Source: RH-AL1 sp050013235 (GTDB lineage Bacteria; Pseudomonadota; Alphaproteobacteria; Rhizobiales; Beijerinckiaceae). Taken from it: a DNA stretch of 64,000 nt. Shown piece by piece: positions 52,246-62,745 of the stretch; the first letter of the stretch is position 1; every line of letters begins with the position of its first letter. The notes under the pieces are model-generated. The model was not told the origin of the DNA and did no database searches. It saw nothing but the letters and a program-made list of their open reading frames with translations. The translations under genes were made by a program, and so were the position numbers. Where the stretch lies: the NCBI GenBank assembly GCA_050013235.1, contig JBEKFQ010000007.1:34819-98818 (forward strand), read 5' to 3'.

Positions 52246-53124
52246 TTAGATCAAGCGGCGGTGGCGCTCGACCAATTTGAGAATATACGGCGTGAGAATG
52301 AGCTGCATCGCGAGATCGAGCTTGGCACCGGGAATGACGATTGAATTGGCGCGCGACATGAAGCTGTCGTGGACCATCGACAGGAGATAGCGGAAATCGA
52401 TGCCATGAGGATTGGCGAAGCGGATGATGACCATGGATTCATCCGCCGTGGGAATCCAGCGCGCCGCGAACGGGTTCGATGTATCCACCGTCGGAACGCG
52501 CTGGAAATTAATGTCCGTCTCGGTGAATTGCGGGCAGATGTAGCGGATATAATCCGGCATCCGCCGCAAAATCGTATCGGTGACGGCCTCGGTCGTATAG
52601 CCCCGTGTCTGACGATCGCGATGGATCTTCTGGATCCATTCGAGATTGATGACCGGCGTCACGCCGATCTTGAGATCGGCATGCTGCGCTGTATTGATCG
52701 AATCCGTCGTGACGGCGCCGTGCAATCCTTCGTAAAAGAGCAGGTCGCTCTGAATCGGTTCGAGCGGCTTCCACGCCGTGAAGGTTCCCGGCGGCGCATT
52801 ATAGAGTTCGGCTTCCGTCAGATCGTGGACATAGTGGCGCGATTCCGTCACGCCGGTTTCGGAATAATCGCGGAAGGCCTTTTCGAGCCGTTCGAGCAGG
52901 TTGGCGTCGGGGCCGAAATGCGAGAATTGAAAATTGCCTTGTTCCGCTTCCTTCTGCACCGCGAGCCGCATCTCGTTGCGATCGTAGCGGTGAAAGGCAT
53001 CGCCCTCGATGAAGACGGCCTGCACCCCTTCGCGGCGGAAAATTTGCTCGAAGGTCCGGCGGATCGACGTCGTGCCTGCACCTGACGAGCCGGTCACGGA
53101 GATGATGGGATGTTTAGCCGACAC
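52246..53124 (-). CDS. cbbP: Phosphoribulokinase
   Basis: Phosphorylates ribulose-5-phosphate to ribulose-1,5-bisphosphate in the Calvin cycle. The 292-residue product has the P-loop TGSSGAGTTS (11-20), the proteobacterial-type ADAFHRYDR-like segment (GDAFHRYDRNEM), FYEGLHGAV and the C-terminal HDSFMSRANSIVIPG region. The start is GTG. It lies between cbbF and cbbY, all reading to the left from the intergenic region with cbbR. This is a bacterial class I (octameric) form. Confidence 0.95.
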   Translation of the reverse strand: MSAKHPIISVTGSSGAGTTSIRRTFEQIFRREGVQAVFIEGDAFHRYDRNEMRLAVQKEAEQGNFQFSHFGPDANLLERLEKAFRDYSETGVTESRHYVHDLTEAELYNAPPGTFTAWKPLEPIQSDLLFYEGLHGAVTTDSINTAQHADLKIGVTPVINLEWIQKIHRDRQTRGYTTEAVTDTILRRMPDYIRYICPQFTETDINFQRVPTVDTSNPFAARWIPTADESMVIIRFANPHGIDFRYLLSMVHDSFMSRANSIVIPGAKLDLAMQLILTPYILKLVERHRRLI

Positions 53125-53248
53125 GTCGCATACTTTCCAACCAGCCAGAGCTTTTAAGACGCCCCGGCACTCTAATGCTAATTTCTACTGCGGCGCAGAA
53201 ATATTTCGAAGTCCGCGACCCCTCCCTCTTACGGGGAGGGGAGAAATA

Positions 53249-54313
53249 CTAAATCATCAGCCCGCGCGATTTGAACAACGGGGAGGAATGGGAGGCGAGC
53301 TTCGGGTCGGTGTGATATTTCGTAATGGTGTCCACCACGAGAGCCGAGCCGAAGACGAAGGGCGAGCGCTCGTGTAAGTCGCTCGGCACGATATCGAGAA
53401 TGCGCTTACGCCCATCCGTCGCCGCCCCGCCGGCATGTTCCACGAGAAAAGCGAGCGGGCTGACTTCGTACAAAAACCGTAACCGGCCGGAGGCGTACCC
53501 CTTGCGCTGATCGCCCGGATACAGAAACACGCCGCCGCGGATGAAAATGCGATAGGCGTCGGCGACCATCGAGGCGACCCAGCGCATATTGTGATTGCGG
53601 CCGATCCGGCCCAACTCGCCTTGGATACAATCGTCGATAAAGGCGCGCACGCCGGGATCCCAATGCCGGTAATTCGAGGCATTGATCGCATATTCGTGCG
53701 AATCCTGAGGGATAGCCAGCGCCTCGGAAATGATCACGAACTTTCCGGAGCTTGGGTCCAGGATGAAAGACGCGGTGGGGCTGCCCAACGACAGCAGCAG
53801 GAGCGTCTGCGGGCCATAGACGATAAAGCCCGCCGCGAGCTGGTTGCGTCCGGGCTGGAAAAATTGGGCGGCTGGGCTTGGTGCTCCCGGAATCGCCGGA
53901 AGAATCGAAAAGATCGTGCCGACCGAGACATTGACGGCAATGTTGCTCGAGCCATCGAGCGGATCGATGGCGATCACCAGCGGCGCACCCGCGTTCAGCT
54001 CGAGGGGCGCGTCCAATTCCTCGGAGACGGCGACCGCGACCGGGGCTTTGGCCAAGGCGTCCATGAAGATTTGATTGGTGAGGAGGTCGAGCGCGTGCTG
54101 AACGTCGCCGTCAATGTTGCGCGAGCCGCTCGCGGGCTTGGCATGGGGCGACAACGGGCCGAGCGCGATCTGCGCGGCCACTTCGACGGCGCCAGCCGCC
54201 AAGGCCAAAACCGTCTCCGCAACCGGCGCCAAAGCCGGATTGCCGGCGGCGGCGGCCGACAAAAACGACGCCAAGTCCTGTCGCGTCTCCGTGGTTTGCA
54301 CTGCTTCCGTCAT
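53249..54313 (-). CDS. cbbF: Fructose-1,6-bisphosphatase class I
   Basis: Calvin-cycle/gluconeogenic phosphatase removing phosphate from FBP (the cbb form often also acts on SBP). The 354-residue product has the metal motif DPLDGSSNI (117-125), the upstream VSEE (97-100) and the C-terminal YVGSMVADAYRIF-like (here RWVASMVADAYRIF) and LYEVSPLAFLVEHAGG blocks. First gene of the cbbF-cbbP-cbbY run. The promoter region at 54314-54602 contains a CbbR-like motif. Confidence 0.95.
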   Translation of the reverse strand: MTEAVQTTETRQDLASFLSAAAAGNPALAPVAETVLALAAGAVEVAAQIALGPLSPHAKPASGSRNIDGDVQHALDLLTNQIFMDALAKAPVAVAVSEELDAPLELNAGAPLVIAIDPLDGSSNIAVNVSVGTIFSILPAIPGAPSPAAQFFQPGRNQLAAGFIVYGPQTLLLLSLGSPTASFILDPSSGKFVIISEALAIPQDSHEYAINASNYRHWDPGVRAFIDDCIQGELGRIGRNHNMRWVASMVADAYRIFIRGGVFLYPGDQRKGYASGRLRFLYEVSPLAFLVEHAGGAATDGRKRILDIVPSDLHERSPFVFGSALVVDTITKYHTDPKLASHSSPLFKSRGLMI

Positions 54314-54386
54314 GTCGCCACCGGCCCTTGCTTCCCGCCGCCGCCTTCCTTATGACCTGAAAAGACAGGTCTCGAGGCAGCGGCAA

Positions 54387-54416
54387 TTTTTAAGTTCTAT
54401 AATCTAGGCATATATA
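54387..54416. promoter_or_regulatory. Candidate CbbR-binding site between cbbF and cbbR
   Basis: The sequence TTA-AGTTCTA-TAA (54390-54402) fits the TNA-N7-TNA half-site pattern described for CbbR. It lies in the AT-rich centre of the divergent region, about 75 bases before the cbbF start. An adjacent TATATA may be part of a promoter. Direct repeats GTGATCAG at 54561-54568 and 54574-54581 lie closer to cbbR. Confidence 0.4.
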
Positions 54417-54602
54417 CCAGCCCCAGGGCATCACAAACGACAAAAGCTGACGACCCCCGGAACGGGATCTCCTTCGAGGGACTTTAACCGGCGGGCTTTC
54501 CACAGGCCATAGGTCGAAGAGAACAAGCCGCATTTGCCTACACCGTAAATCGTAGCAACAGTGATCAGGATTCGTGATCAGTAAAAGAACTCAAAGAAGC
54601 CA

Positions 54603-55541
54603 ATGCGCCGCCTGACCCTTAAACAATTACAGACCGTGCGGGCCGTCGCCCAGAGCGGTACGATCGCGACCGCCGCCGACATGTTGCGGGTGACGCCCGC
54701 AGCCCTCACGGCCCGCATCAAATTGCTGGAAAGCGATGTGGGCCTCGCCTTTTTCGACCGCGCGGGCGGACGGCTGCGCCTGACCGATGCCGGCAAAGAG
54801 GTCGTGAACACCACGATTCGCATGGAAATGCTGCTGGTCGAGCTTGGCAATACGCTCGCCGCCATCAAAGGCAAACATGCCGGTCACATCTCCATCGGCA
54901 TCGTCTCCACGGCCGAATATTTCGCGCCGGGCCTCATCGCCGCTTTTTCGAACGAAAATCCAAAGATTGAAATTTCGCTCTCCATCGGGAACCGGCAAGA
55001 AACGATCACGCGGCTACGCGATTACGAGATCGACATTGCCTTGATGGGCCAACCGCCGGCCGACGTCCCCGTCATGAGCCAGCCGATTGGCTCCCACCCG
55101 CAAGTCGTAATCGCGCCTTTGAACCACCGGCTGGCCGGCCGCAAGGACATCGAAAAAAGCGAATTGGCGGGGGAAAGCTTCATCGTGCGCGAGGATGGCT
55201 CGGGAACCCGGGCCATTTTCGATTTCTTTTTCGGCGATATCGTGCTGCGCCAGCCCCATATCAAATTCGAGATCGGCTCGAACGAGACGATCAAACAGGC
55301 CGTCATCGCCGGCCTGGGCTTGAGTCTGATCTCGGCCCATACGATCGAGGCCGAAGTCGCGACCAAAAAGCTTGCGATCCTCGACGTGAAGGGCCTACCG
55401 ATCTTCCGGCAATGGTTTCTCGTGCGCCGCGCCAACTGGTCGCCGACCCCTCTCGGCACGGCGTTCTGGGACTTTGCGACGAAAAACGCGGCCGCTTTCA
55501 TGCCCGCCACCGTCCCGCTGCCGGAAGCCGGGTCCAGCTAG
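54603..55541 (+). CDS. cbbR: LysR-type regulator of the cbb operon
   Basis: A 312-residue LysR-type activator. The winged helix-turn-helix spans residues about 1-62 (LTLKQLQTVRAVAQSGTIATAA, then VTPAALTARIKLLESDVGLAFFDR split). The effector domain from about 90 shows the CbbR pattern around FSNENPKIEISLSIGNRQET and GMSLSLISAHTI-like (GLGLSLISAHTIEAE). Divergent position from cbbF is the classic arrangement. RuBisCO genes are not in the window, so it may also act at distance. Confidence 0.93.
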   Translation: MRRLTLKQLQTVRAVAQSGTIATAADMLRVTPAALTARIKLLESDVGLAFFDRAGGRLRLTDAGKEVVNTTIRMEMLLVELGNTLAAIKGKHAGHISIGIVSTAEYFAPGLIAAFSNENPKIEISLSIGNRQETITRLRDYEIDIALMGQPPADVPVMSQPIGSHPQVVIAPLNHRLAGRKDIEKSELAGESFIVREDGSGTRAIFDFFFGDIVLRQPHIKFEIGSNETIKQAVIAGLGLSLISAHTIEAEVATKKLAILDVKGLPIFRQWFLVRRANWSPTPLGTAFWDFATKNAAAFMPATVPLPEAGSS

Positions 55542-55636
55542 ACATTCCCGCCGCTTGCCTGTATACGCACGCTTCAACTCAAAACAGCGTCCCGAAACGC
55601 TCGCCTCCATAGAGAGGCGGAACGGCAGGATTTCCC

Positions 55637-56083
55637 ATGAATATCATCCAACAGATCGAGGCCGAACAGGCCGCGAAACTCTCCGCCAATAAGACCATCC
55701 CCGAGTTCCAAGCCGGCGATACCGTCATTGTGAACGTCAAGGTGAAGGAAGGCGAACGGACCCGCGTGCAGGCCTATGAAGGCGTCGTGATCGCCCGCAA
55801 CGGCGGCGGCATCAACGAGAGCTTCACCGTCCGCAAGATCTCTTATGGCGAAGGCGTCGAGCGCGTTTTCCCGGTCTTCTCCCCGAACATCGATTCGATC
55901 AAAGTGATCCGCCGCGGCAAGGTCCGCCGCGCCAAGCTCTATTACCTGCGCGACCGCCGCGGCAAGTCGGCCCGTATCGCCGAGCGTCTGGATACGCCCG
56001 CCGCCAAGGCCGCCCGCGATGTCGCGAAGAAAGAGGCCAAGGCAACCGCCAAGGCCGCCAAGAAGGCGCCGGCCGCGGAATAA
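55637..56083 (+). CDS. rplS: 50S ribosomal protein L19
   Basis: A 148-residue ribosomal protein with the L19 core (FQAGDTVIVNVKVKEGERTRVQAYEGVVIARNGGG in parts; FTVRKISYGEGVERVFP). The C-terminal 35 residues are Lys/Ala-rich, longer than in E. coli L19 but common in alphaproteobacteria. A hairpin CGCCTC-CATAGA-GAGGCG (55602-55619) lies directly before the AGGA ribosome-binding site and could be regulatory. Confidence 0.96.
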   Translation: MNIIQQIEAEQAAKLSANKTIPEFQAGDTVIVNVKVKEGERTRVQAYEGVVIARNGGGINESFTVRKISYGEGVERVFPVFSPNIDSIKVIRRGKVRRAKLYYLRDRRGKSARIAERLDTPAAKAARDVAKKEAKATAKAAKKAPAAE

Positions 56084-56092
56084 GGCTTACGC

Positions 56093-56170
56093 GGTCATTG
56101 CGAGAGACGCGAAGCAATCCATGCCGTGGCGCGTTGCCGTGGATTGCTTCGCTTCGCTCGCAAAGACGGC
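56093..56170. repeat. GTCATTGCGAG-type intergenic palindromic repeat
   Basis: GTCATTGCGAG (56094-56104) returns as CTCGCAAAGAC (56157-56167), and GAAGCAATCCA pairs with TGGATTGCTTC. This pattern is common between genes in alphaproteobacteria. It lies between rplS and the convergent VOC gene. Confidence 0.85.
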
Positions 56171-56259
56171 AAGTTATTCGATTTGACGCGAACCGCTGAA
56201 CACGTGCTTCAAATAGACGAGCGAGTGGTGTTTCCGGGGCGATAGGCGCGGAAAATGCC

Positions 56260-56667
56260 TTACCCGTTCGCAATCGGCGCGTTCAAGATCCAGCGGTGGC
56301 CGAAGGGGTCGCGGAAGGTCGCGAGCCTTGTTCCCCAAAACGAATTGGTCGGCGGCGTCTCGCCCTTGGCGCCGAGGCTCGCCGCCTTTGCGAAAATATC
56401 GTCCACGTGTTTGGCGGTTGGAAATTCGACGCTGATCGAAACCGTCGCGGGCTCGCCGGGATTGCAAACGCGCGTCTGGCCGAATTCGGGGAAGGCATCG
56501 GCCAGCATGATCGACCCGCCGTTGATCGACAGTTCGCAATGCAGGATTCGCATCCCATCGAGGGCCGGCATGAAGGCTTTCTGCTCCGCCCCGAACACCG
56601 TGGTGTAAAAGGCGATCGCATTCAGCGCCGGCGATACGGTGAGATAAGGCGCGACAGTCGGACGCAT
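56260..56667 (-). CDS. VOC-superfamily (PhnB-like) protein
   Basis: A 135-residue glyoxalase/bleomycin-resistance-fold protein. It contains LTVSPALNAIAFYTTVFGAEQ and SIMLADAFPEFG, then FRDPFGHRWILNAPI, the usual end motif of PhnB-type proteins. The ATG at 56665-56667 follows GGAG nine bases upstream; a longer frame is not supported. Role unknown. It converges with rplS and separates rplS from leuC. Confidence 0.88.
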   Translation of the reverse strand: MRPTVAPYLTVSPALNAIAFYTTVFGAEQKAFMPALDGMRILHCELSINGGSIMLADAFPEFGQTRVCNPGEPATVSISVEFPTAKHVDDIFAKAASLGAKGETPPTNSFWGTRLATFRDPFGHRWILNAPIANG

Positions 56668-56877
56668 GTCGTAGACTCCAGCAAGCTTCACCCGGCTTAT
56701 AGACCGTCGCGTGCGTTGTTGCACAGCACCTAAGCCGTGACCGCCGCGAATAAATGCCGCCGGCCGCTGCGGCGATTCACGATTCGCTTCAAATATCTTT
56801 CGCTTCGCGCCTATCCCGATTAGATAACACGCATCCAATTGGATTTCATAAATCACGGGATGGTTGGGAAGATTAAA

Positions 56878-58284
<1,407 letters not shown>

Positions 58285-58379
58285 AGCGCGGGAGCTAAAG
58301 CGTGAGTCCGGCGGCATCGCAATTTTTCAGGGGATAGGCTGTAGACCTCCAGCGGTCTCTTGTGCCATGAAGGTTTCGC

Positions 58380-58464
58380 GCGGGCGTGGTGGAACTGGTA
58401 GACGCGCCGGATTCAAAATCCGGTTCCGCAAGGAGTGTCGGTTCGATTCCGACCGCCCGCACCA
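58380..58464 (+). tRNA. tRNA-Leu (anticodon CAA)
   Basis: A complete cloverleaf of 85 nt with encoded CCA. Acceptor stem GCGGGCG (58380-58386) pairs with CGCCCGC, discriminator A, then CCA. The anticodon loop TTCAAAA in CCGGA-TTCAAAA-TCCGG gives CAA. A long class II variable arm and GGTTCGATTCC T-arm fit tRNA-Leu. It would read UUG codons. Confidence 0.97.
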
Positions 58465-58691
58465 CTTTTTAAGGCCACACCTCTCCATGCTCGAGCAATC
58501 GATCCCGGGTGATTGCGGAGGGTGGTCGCTCGGGCCGTAAAACTAGGGTCAATCCGGCTGGAATCTTTTGCCTCCGGCACTCTCGCGCGGCAAGCATTGA
58601 ACCATCGGCGCCGATTGACCCAACCCCGCGGAAGCAGTCCGGCCTGAGAACAGTCTTTTGACGCGGGCAAGACAAGTTCAATTCAAGCGCA

Positions 58692-60374
58692 TCACCTTAT
58701 ATCGAGACCTGCATTATTTTTCTCTACTATATTTCCGCTTTTATGACCCTGATCGATAATCGAACCCGGCGGCGAGCATGTGTTTTCACTAATGACCGGA
58801 CGCTCCACGTTTTTAAGCAAGATTACGGCTGGCGGCATATCCCTAAATACGTTTTGAACGACACGGATTTCTTCGATTGAATGAGCGGAGAGCGCCGGCC
58901 CATGGCACTGGTCGAAGGTGCAGCGGCTTATCGACACCGTTCCAGAGGGCGCGGGATCCATCACCTCGACTTCGGCACCGTCGCGAGCGGCGTAAGACTC
59001 GATTTGAATGGCGGCGGCCTGCCGGCCCCGGCGGGACGTGCCCGAAAAGGTGCACCGGTCAATCGCGACGGCGTTAATGGGGCCACCTTCCAACCACCAG
59101 GAGCTTTGCGATAGCAAGATCGCGGATTCGAACTGGTTGGCAAAGGAACAATCCGCGATTGTCGCATTATCGTGGGCGAGCACGCCGCGCGCGCGATTTC
59201 CGGGGAACCGGCAGCCGCGCACTTCGAGCCTATGCTGGTTGGCGGTCGCGTCCATCACGAGATCGCCCGGTTCGAGGCCCGAAGGGCAAGCTCCTTCGAG
59301 GTGGATGACCTCCGCCCGGCCCGGCTCGCTTGCCTGCACCCGCCCTTTACCCAAAACCCTGTAATTGCGGCCGGAAAGGTAGACGAGATCATGACCTGGG
59401 GGCACCACATCCGTCTTCGGGATCCACCAATGATTTCGTGTCGAGACCGCAAGCGTCCACGAATTGACGACTTGATCGACCCGCAAATAGGGCGTCAGGA
59501 CGTTCACGCAATCGTCCCCCATGCCGCGCATAAAACAATCCTCGATCAGGATCTTGCCGCGGCAGCTCGATAAATGGACTCCATCCGCGCATGTCGACAT
59601 CAGCCGCCCGGAACCGGGCGTGGGCTCGATCCGCAGGCGCGCGATGGTGACCCCGTTACATCGAGAGCCAATCACCGCCATCCCCGGCGCCGCATGAATC
59701 GTGAGATCCCGGAGCACGGCATTATCGCAGCCTTCGAGGGAGACGGCGTTCACGCCATAGGTCTGGTGGCGCATCACCACCGTGTCTTCCGTCTTGAAAC
59801 CGAGGGGGCGCGAGAGAGCGAGCCGGAGGCGTTGAGGTCCGATCAATTGGACGTGCTCGACGCCATTGTAGCTGTCGATCCCACCGAGGCTCATCAGCCC
59901 GCTCGCACGATCGTAAGTCGCTAAAGTCTCGATGCGCTCCGCGCCTGTCACGGGGAATCCGGCATCGACGCGAATCTCCAATGTTCGCTGGTCCGCCGCG
60001 GCCGAAATCACATCCCCTTGCGAAAAAGGCGGCCGCTCCCAATCGATCGTTCCTCCATTCAAACGGAAATTCCGGCAATTCACGGCCGAGATTGGCGCGA
60101 TCCGTTCGTTAAACAGGAAGACGGCGCCCGTTGCATCGATGGACAAATCCTCGATGTCCTCGAATTCGAGAGCCGCTTGGCCGGTGTCCTGAAACCTGTA
60201 GAGTCCGGCGGGAATCCGCAGGGATGCGCCGCCTTTCCTGGGCAGGCGGCCAATGGCTTCCCGCAACTTCGAGGCCGCCTCGATCGGCCTCGACTCCGCC
60301 GCCCCGGCGCGCTTTGCAAGGGACGCCGAGCCCAACAGAGCCGCCCCAAGAATCATCCCACGCCGGGTCAACAT
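58692..60374 (-). CDS. Exported right-handed beta-helix protein
   Basis: A 560-residue protein with an N-terminal signal containing TRRGMILG, which fits the twin-arginine pattern, then a hydrophobic segment. From about residue 45 to the end the sequence shows the short, irregular beta-strand repeats of the right-handed beta-helix (pectin-lyase-like) fold, with conserved small segments MGDDCVNVL and ENTCSPPG. It may be a polysaccharide-degrading or binding enzyme (GH110-like resemblance noted by eye only). GGAG lies seven bases before the ATG at 60372-60374; an in-frame ATG nine codons upstream is less likely. No partner genes adjoin. Confidence 0.8.
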   Translation of the reverse strand: MLTRRGMILGAALLGSASLAKRAGAAESRPIEAASKLREAIGRLPRKGGASLRIPAGLYRFQDTGQAALEFEDIEDLSIDATGAVFLFNERIAPISAVNCRNFRLNGGTIDWERPPFSQGDVISAAADQRTLEIRVDAGFPVTGAERIETLATYDRASGLMSLGGIDSYNGVEHVQLIGPQRLRLALSRPLGFKTEDTVVMRHQTYGVNAVSLEGCDNAVLRDLTIHAAPGMAVIGSRCNGVTIARLRIEPTPGSGRLMSTCADGVHLSSCRGKILIEDCFMRGMGDDCVNVLTPYLRVDQVVNSWTLAVSTRNHWWIPKTDVVPPGHDLVYLSGRNYRVLGKGRVQASEPGRAEVIHLEGACPSGLEPGDLVMDATANQHRLEVRGCRFPGNRARGVLAHDNATIADCSFANQFESAILLSQSSWWLEGGPINAVAIDRCTFSGTSRRGRQAAAIQIESYAARDGAEVEVMDPAPSGTVSISRCTFDQCHGPALSAHSIEEIRVVQNVFRDMPPAVILLKNVERPVISENTCSPPGSIIDQGHKSGNIVEKNNAGLDIR

Positions 60375-60402
60375 AAGCGGGCTCCAATAGCAACGCTGCA
60401 CC

Positions 60403-60465
60403 CTAGGGCGCTTATCCCTCGAGTGGAATCACCCAAGGGATCGGAAATCACTCTTGTGATAAGAA
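60403..60465 (-). repeat. Palindromic repeat remnant, copy H (second hairpin, reverse)
   Basis: CTAGGGCGCTTATCCCTC, GAGTGGAATCACC, AAGGGATCGGAAATC correspond to the second hairpin of the family in reverse; the first hairpin is missing. Confidence 0.55.
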
Positions 60466-60548
60466 GCCGCCGCCATTTTTGGCGCGACCGTTCGACTTTC
60501 CCAGCGGGTCCCGCTACCCTCCGGGTCAAATCATATTGGGAGACTGGG

Positions 60549-61742
60549 ATGCCGGGTCCACTGACGGGGATTCGTGTCATTGAAATCGGCACCTTGATCG
60601 CCGCGCCTTTCGCGGGCCGCCTGATGGCGGAATTCGGGGCCGACGTCATCAAGATCGAGACGCCCGGCGCGGGCGATCCGCTGCGGAAATGGCGGAAGCT
60701 TCACGAGGGCACGTCGCTCTGGTGGTATCTTCAGTCTCGCAACAAAAAATCGATTGCCCTCGATCTCAAATCGGAAGCAGGCCGCGAGGTGGTGCGCAAG
60801 CTCGTCGCATCGGCGGATGCCGTCATCGAGAATCTGCGCCCCGGCGGTCTCGAAAAACTCGGTCTCGGTTGGGATGTCTTGTCTGCCCTCAATCCCAACC
60901 TGATCATGGTCCGGATCTCGGGCTATGGGCAGACCGGCCCCTATCGCGAGCGTCCGGGGTTCGGCGCCATCGGCGAGGCGATGGGCGGCCTTCGCTTCAC
61001 GACGGGCGATCCCGATAGCCCGCCGGCCCGGACCGGCGTCAGCATCGGCGACAGTTTGGCCTCGCTCCATGCCGTGATCGGCGCGCTCATGGCGCTGTTG
61101 CGGGTCAAGTCCGGCCAGGGCGCGGGACAGATCGTCGACGTTTCGCTTTACGAGAGCGTCTTCAACGTGATGGAGAGCCTGGTGCCGGAATACGACCTGC
61201 TGGGCCATGTGCGCCAACGCAGTGGCGGCGCCTTGCCGGGGATCACCCCCTCGAATTCCTATCCAACCAGCGACGGCAGCTATGTCGTCATCGCGGGCAA
61301 CAGCGATCCGATCTTCAAGCGCCTGATGCGTGCCATCGGCCGCCCGGATCTCGCCGAGGATCCAGCGCTGGCCACGAACGAGGGGCGGGTAGCCCAGGAC
61401 ACATTCATCGACGAGACGATCTCGGCCTGGGCCTCGCAACGTTCCATCGACGAGGTCTTGAGCGCCTTGGAGGCCGCGGATGTGCCGGCCGGCCGGATTT
61501 ATTCCGTCGCGGATATCGTCCACGACCCCCACTTTCTCGACCGCGAGATGATCCTGCAGGCCCACCTCCCCGGCGGCACGGATGTCAAAATGCCCGGCAT
61601 CGTCCCCAAACTCTCGGAGACACCGGGCGAGGTGCGCTGGCAGGGGCCGAAACTCGGCGAGCATACGGACGCCATCCTCGGTGAACTTGGTTACGATCAG
61701 ACCGCGATCGCGGACTTGCGCGCCAAGGGAGCCGTGGCGTGA
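60549..61742 (+). CDS. CaiB/BaiF family CoA-transferase
   Basis: A 397-residue class III CoA-transferase. The start MPGPLTGIRVIEIGTLIAAPFAGRLMAEFGADVIKIE (quoted by parts) is typical; the nucleophile Asp is D168 in GVSIGDSLAS. It probably moves CoA between organic acids; the substrate is unknown. It overlaps the following lyase gene by four bases, so the two make one unit. Confidence 0.92.
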   Translation: MPGPLTGIRVIEIGTLIAAPFAGRLMAEFGADVIKIETPGAGDPLRKWRKLHEGTSLWWYLQSRNKKSIALDLKSEAGREVVRKLVASADAVIENLRPGGLEKLGLGWDVLSALNPNLIMVRISGYGQTGPYRERPGFGAIGEAMGGLRFTTGDPDSPPARTGVSIGDSLASLHAVIGALMALLRVKSGQGAGQIVDVSLYESVFNVMESLVPEYDLLGHVRQRSGGALPGITPSNSYPTSDGSYVVIAGNSDPIFKRLMRAIGRPDLAEDPALATNEGRVAQDTFIDETISAWASQRSIDEVLSALEAADVPAGRIYSVADIVHDPHFLDREMILQAHLPGGTDVKMPGIVPKLSETPGEVRWQGPKLGEHTDAILGELGYDQTAIADLRAKGAVA

Positions 61743-62698
61743 ACGGCTCAAGCAAACTGCTGGTTCAAGAAGTCGCGCTCCGCGATGGCTTGCAGATGGA
61801 GCAGGTGTTCGTCCCCACGGAAGAGAAAATCCGTTTGGCCGATGCCTTATCCGGCGCCGGTTTTTCCCGGATCGAAGTTTCTTCCTTCGTTTCCCCCAAA
61901 GCCATCCCCGCGCTGCGCGACGCCGCGGATGTCTTTGCCGGAATCACGCGCCGTCCCGGCACGATCTACGTGGCTCTCGTTCCCAACCAAAAAGGCGCCG
62001 AGCGCGCGCTGGCGGCCGGCGCGGACGAAATCAATCTGGTGATGTCGGCGAGCGAAACGCATAACCGCGCCAATATGGGCATGACCCGCGAGGCCTCGCT
62101 CGCCGGCTTCGCGGCGATCGTCCAAGCGGTCCGCGGTTCGAACGTTTCGGTCAATGCGTCGATCGCCACGGCCTTCGGATGCCCGTTCGAAGGCGAACAG
62201 CCCATCGAGAAAATCGAAGCGATCATCGATCGCTATCTCCGCCTGGGCGTGACCGGGATCACTTTGGCGGACACGACGGGCATGGCCAACCCCCGCCAAG
62301 TCGCAAAGACCGTGCGCCGCGCGCTCGAACGGATGCCCGCCGGTGCGCTGACGCTGCATTTCCACGATACGCGCGGCCTCGGTCTCGCCAACGTGTTGGC
62401 TGCTTGGCAGGCCGGCGCCTATCGCTTCGATGCCGCGCTCGGCGGTCTCGGCGGATGTCCCTTCGCGCCCGGCGCATCGGGAAACATCTGCACCGAAGAC
62501 CTCGTCAGCATGGCTCACGAAATGCAGCTCGAAACCGGTCTCGATCTCGCGGCCCTGATCGACCTCTCGCGGCGGCTTCCATCGCTGATCGGACATGCCG
62601 TGCCCGGCCAAGTCGCGAAAGCCGGGCCGCCCTCGCGGCTTCATCCCAAACCCGGTTTCGCCGCTCGATCAGACGGCCCTCGCGGGATCGCCGATTGA
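61739..62698 (+). CDS. HMG-CoA lyase-like protein
   Basis: A 319-residue TIM-barrel lyase of the DRE-TIM (HMG-CoA lyase) group. It has R15-D16-Q19 in ALRDGLQ, metal-binding H207 and H209 in LHFHDTRG, and the loop Cys C240 in GGCPFAPGASGN, the residues needed for the lyase reaction. The GTG start overlaps the CoA-transferase stop. Paired with a CaiB-type enzyme it may split a 3-hydroxy-3-methyl-acyl-CoA or related thioester after activation by CoA transfer. Confidence 0.9.
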   Translation: MNGSSKLLVQEVALRDGLQMEQVFVPTEEKIRLADALSGAGFSRIEVSSFVSPKAIPALRDAADVFAGITRRPGTIYVALVPNQKGAERALAAGADEINLVMSASETHNRANMGMTREASLAGFAAIVQAVRGSNVSVNASIATAFGCPFEGEQPIEKIEAIIDRYLRLGVTGITLADTTGMANPRQVAKTVRRALERMPAGALTLHFHDTRGLGLANVLAAWQAGAYRFDAALGGLGGCPFAPGASGNICTEDLVSMAHEMQLETGLDLAALIDLSRRLPSLIGHAVPGQVAKAGPPSRLHPKPGFAARSDGPRGIAD

Positions 62699-62745
62699 GC
62701 CCGCGAAATTGACGGGCTAACCGCGCCTCAAGGCCGCCGGGGCTG

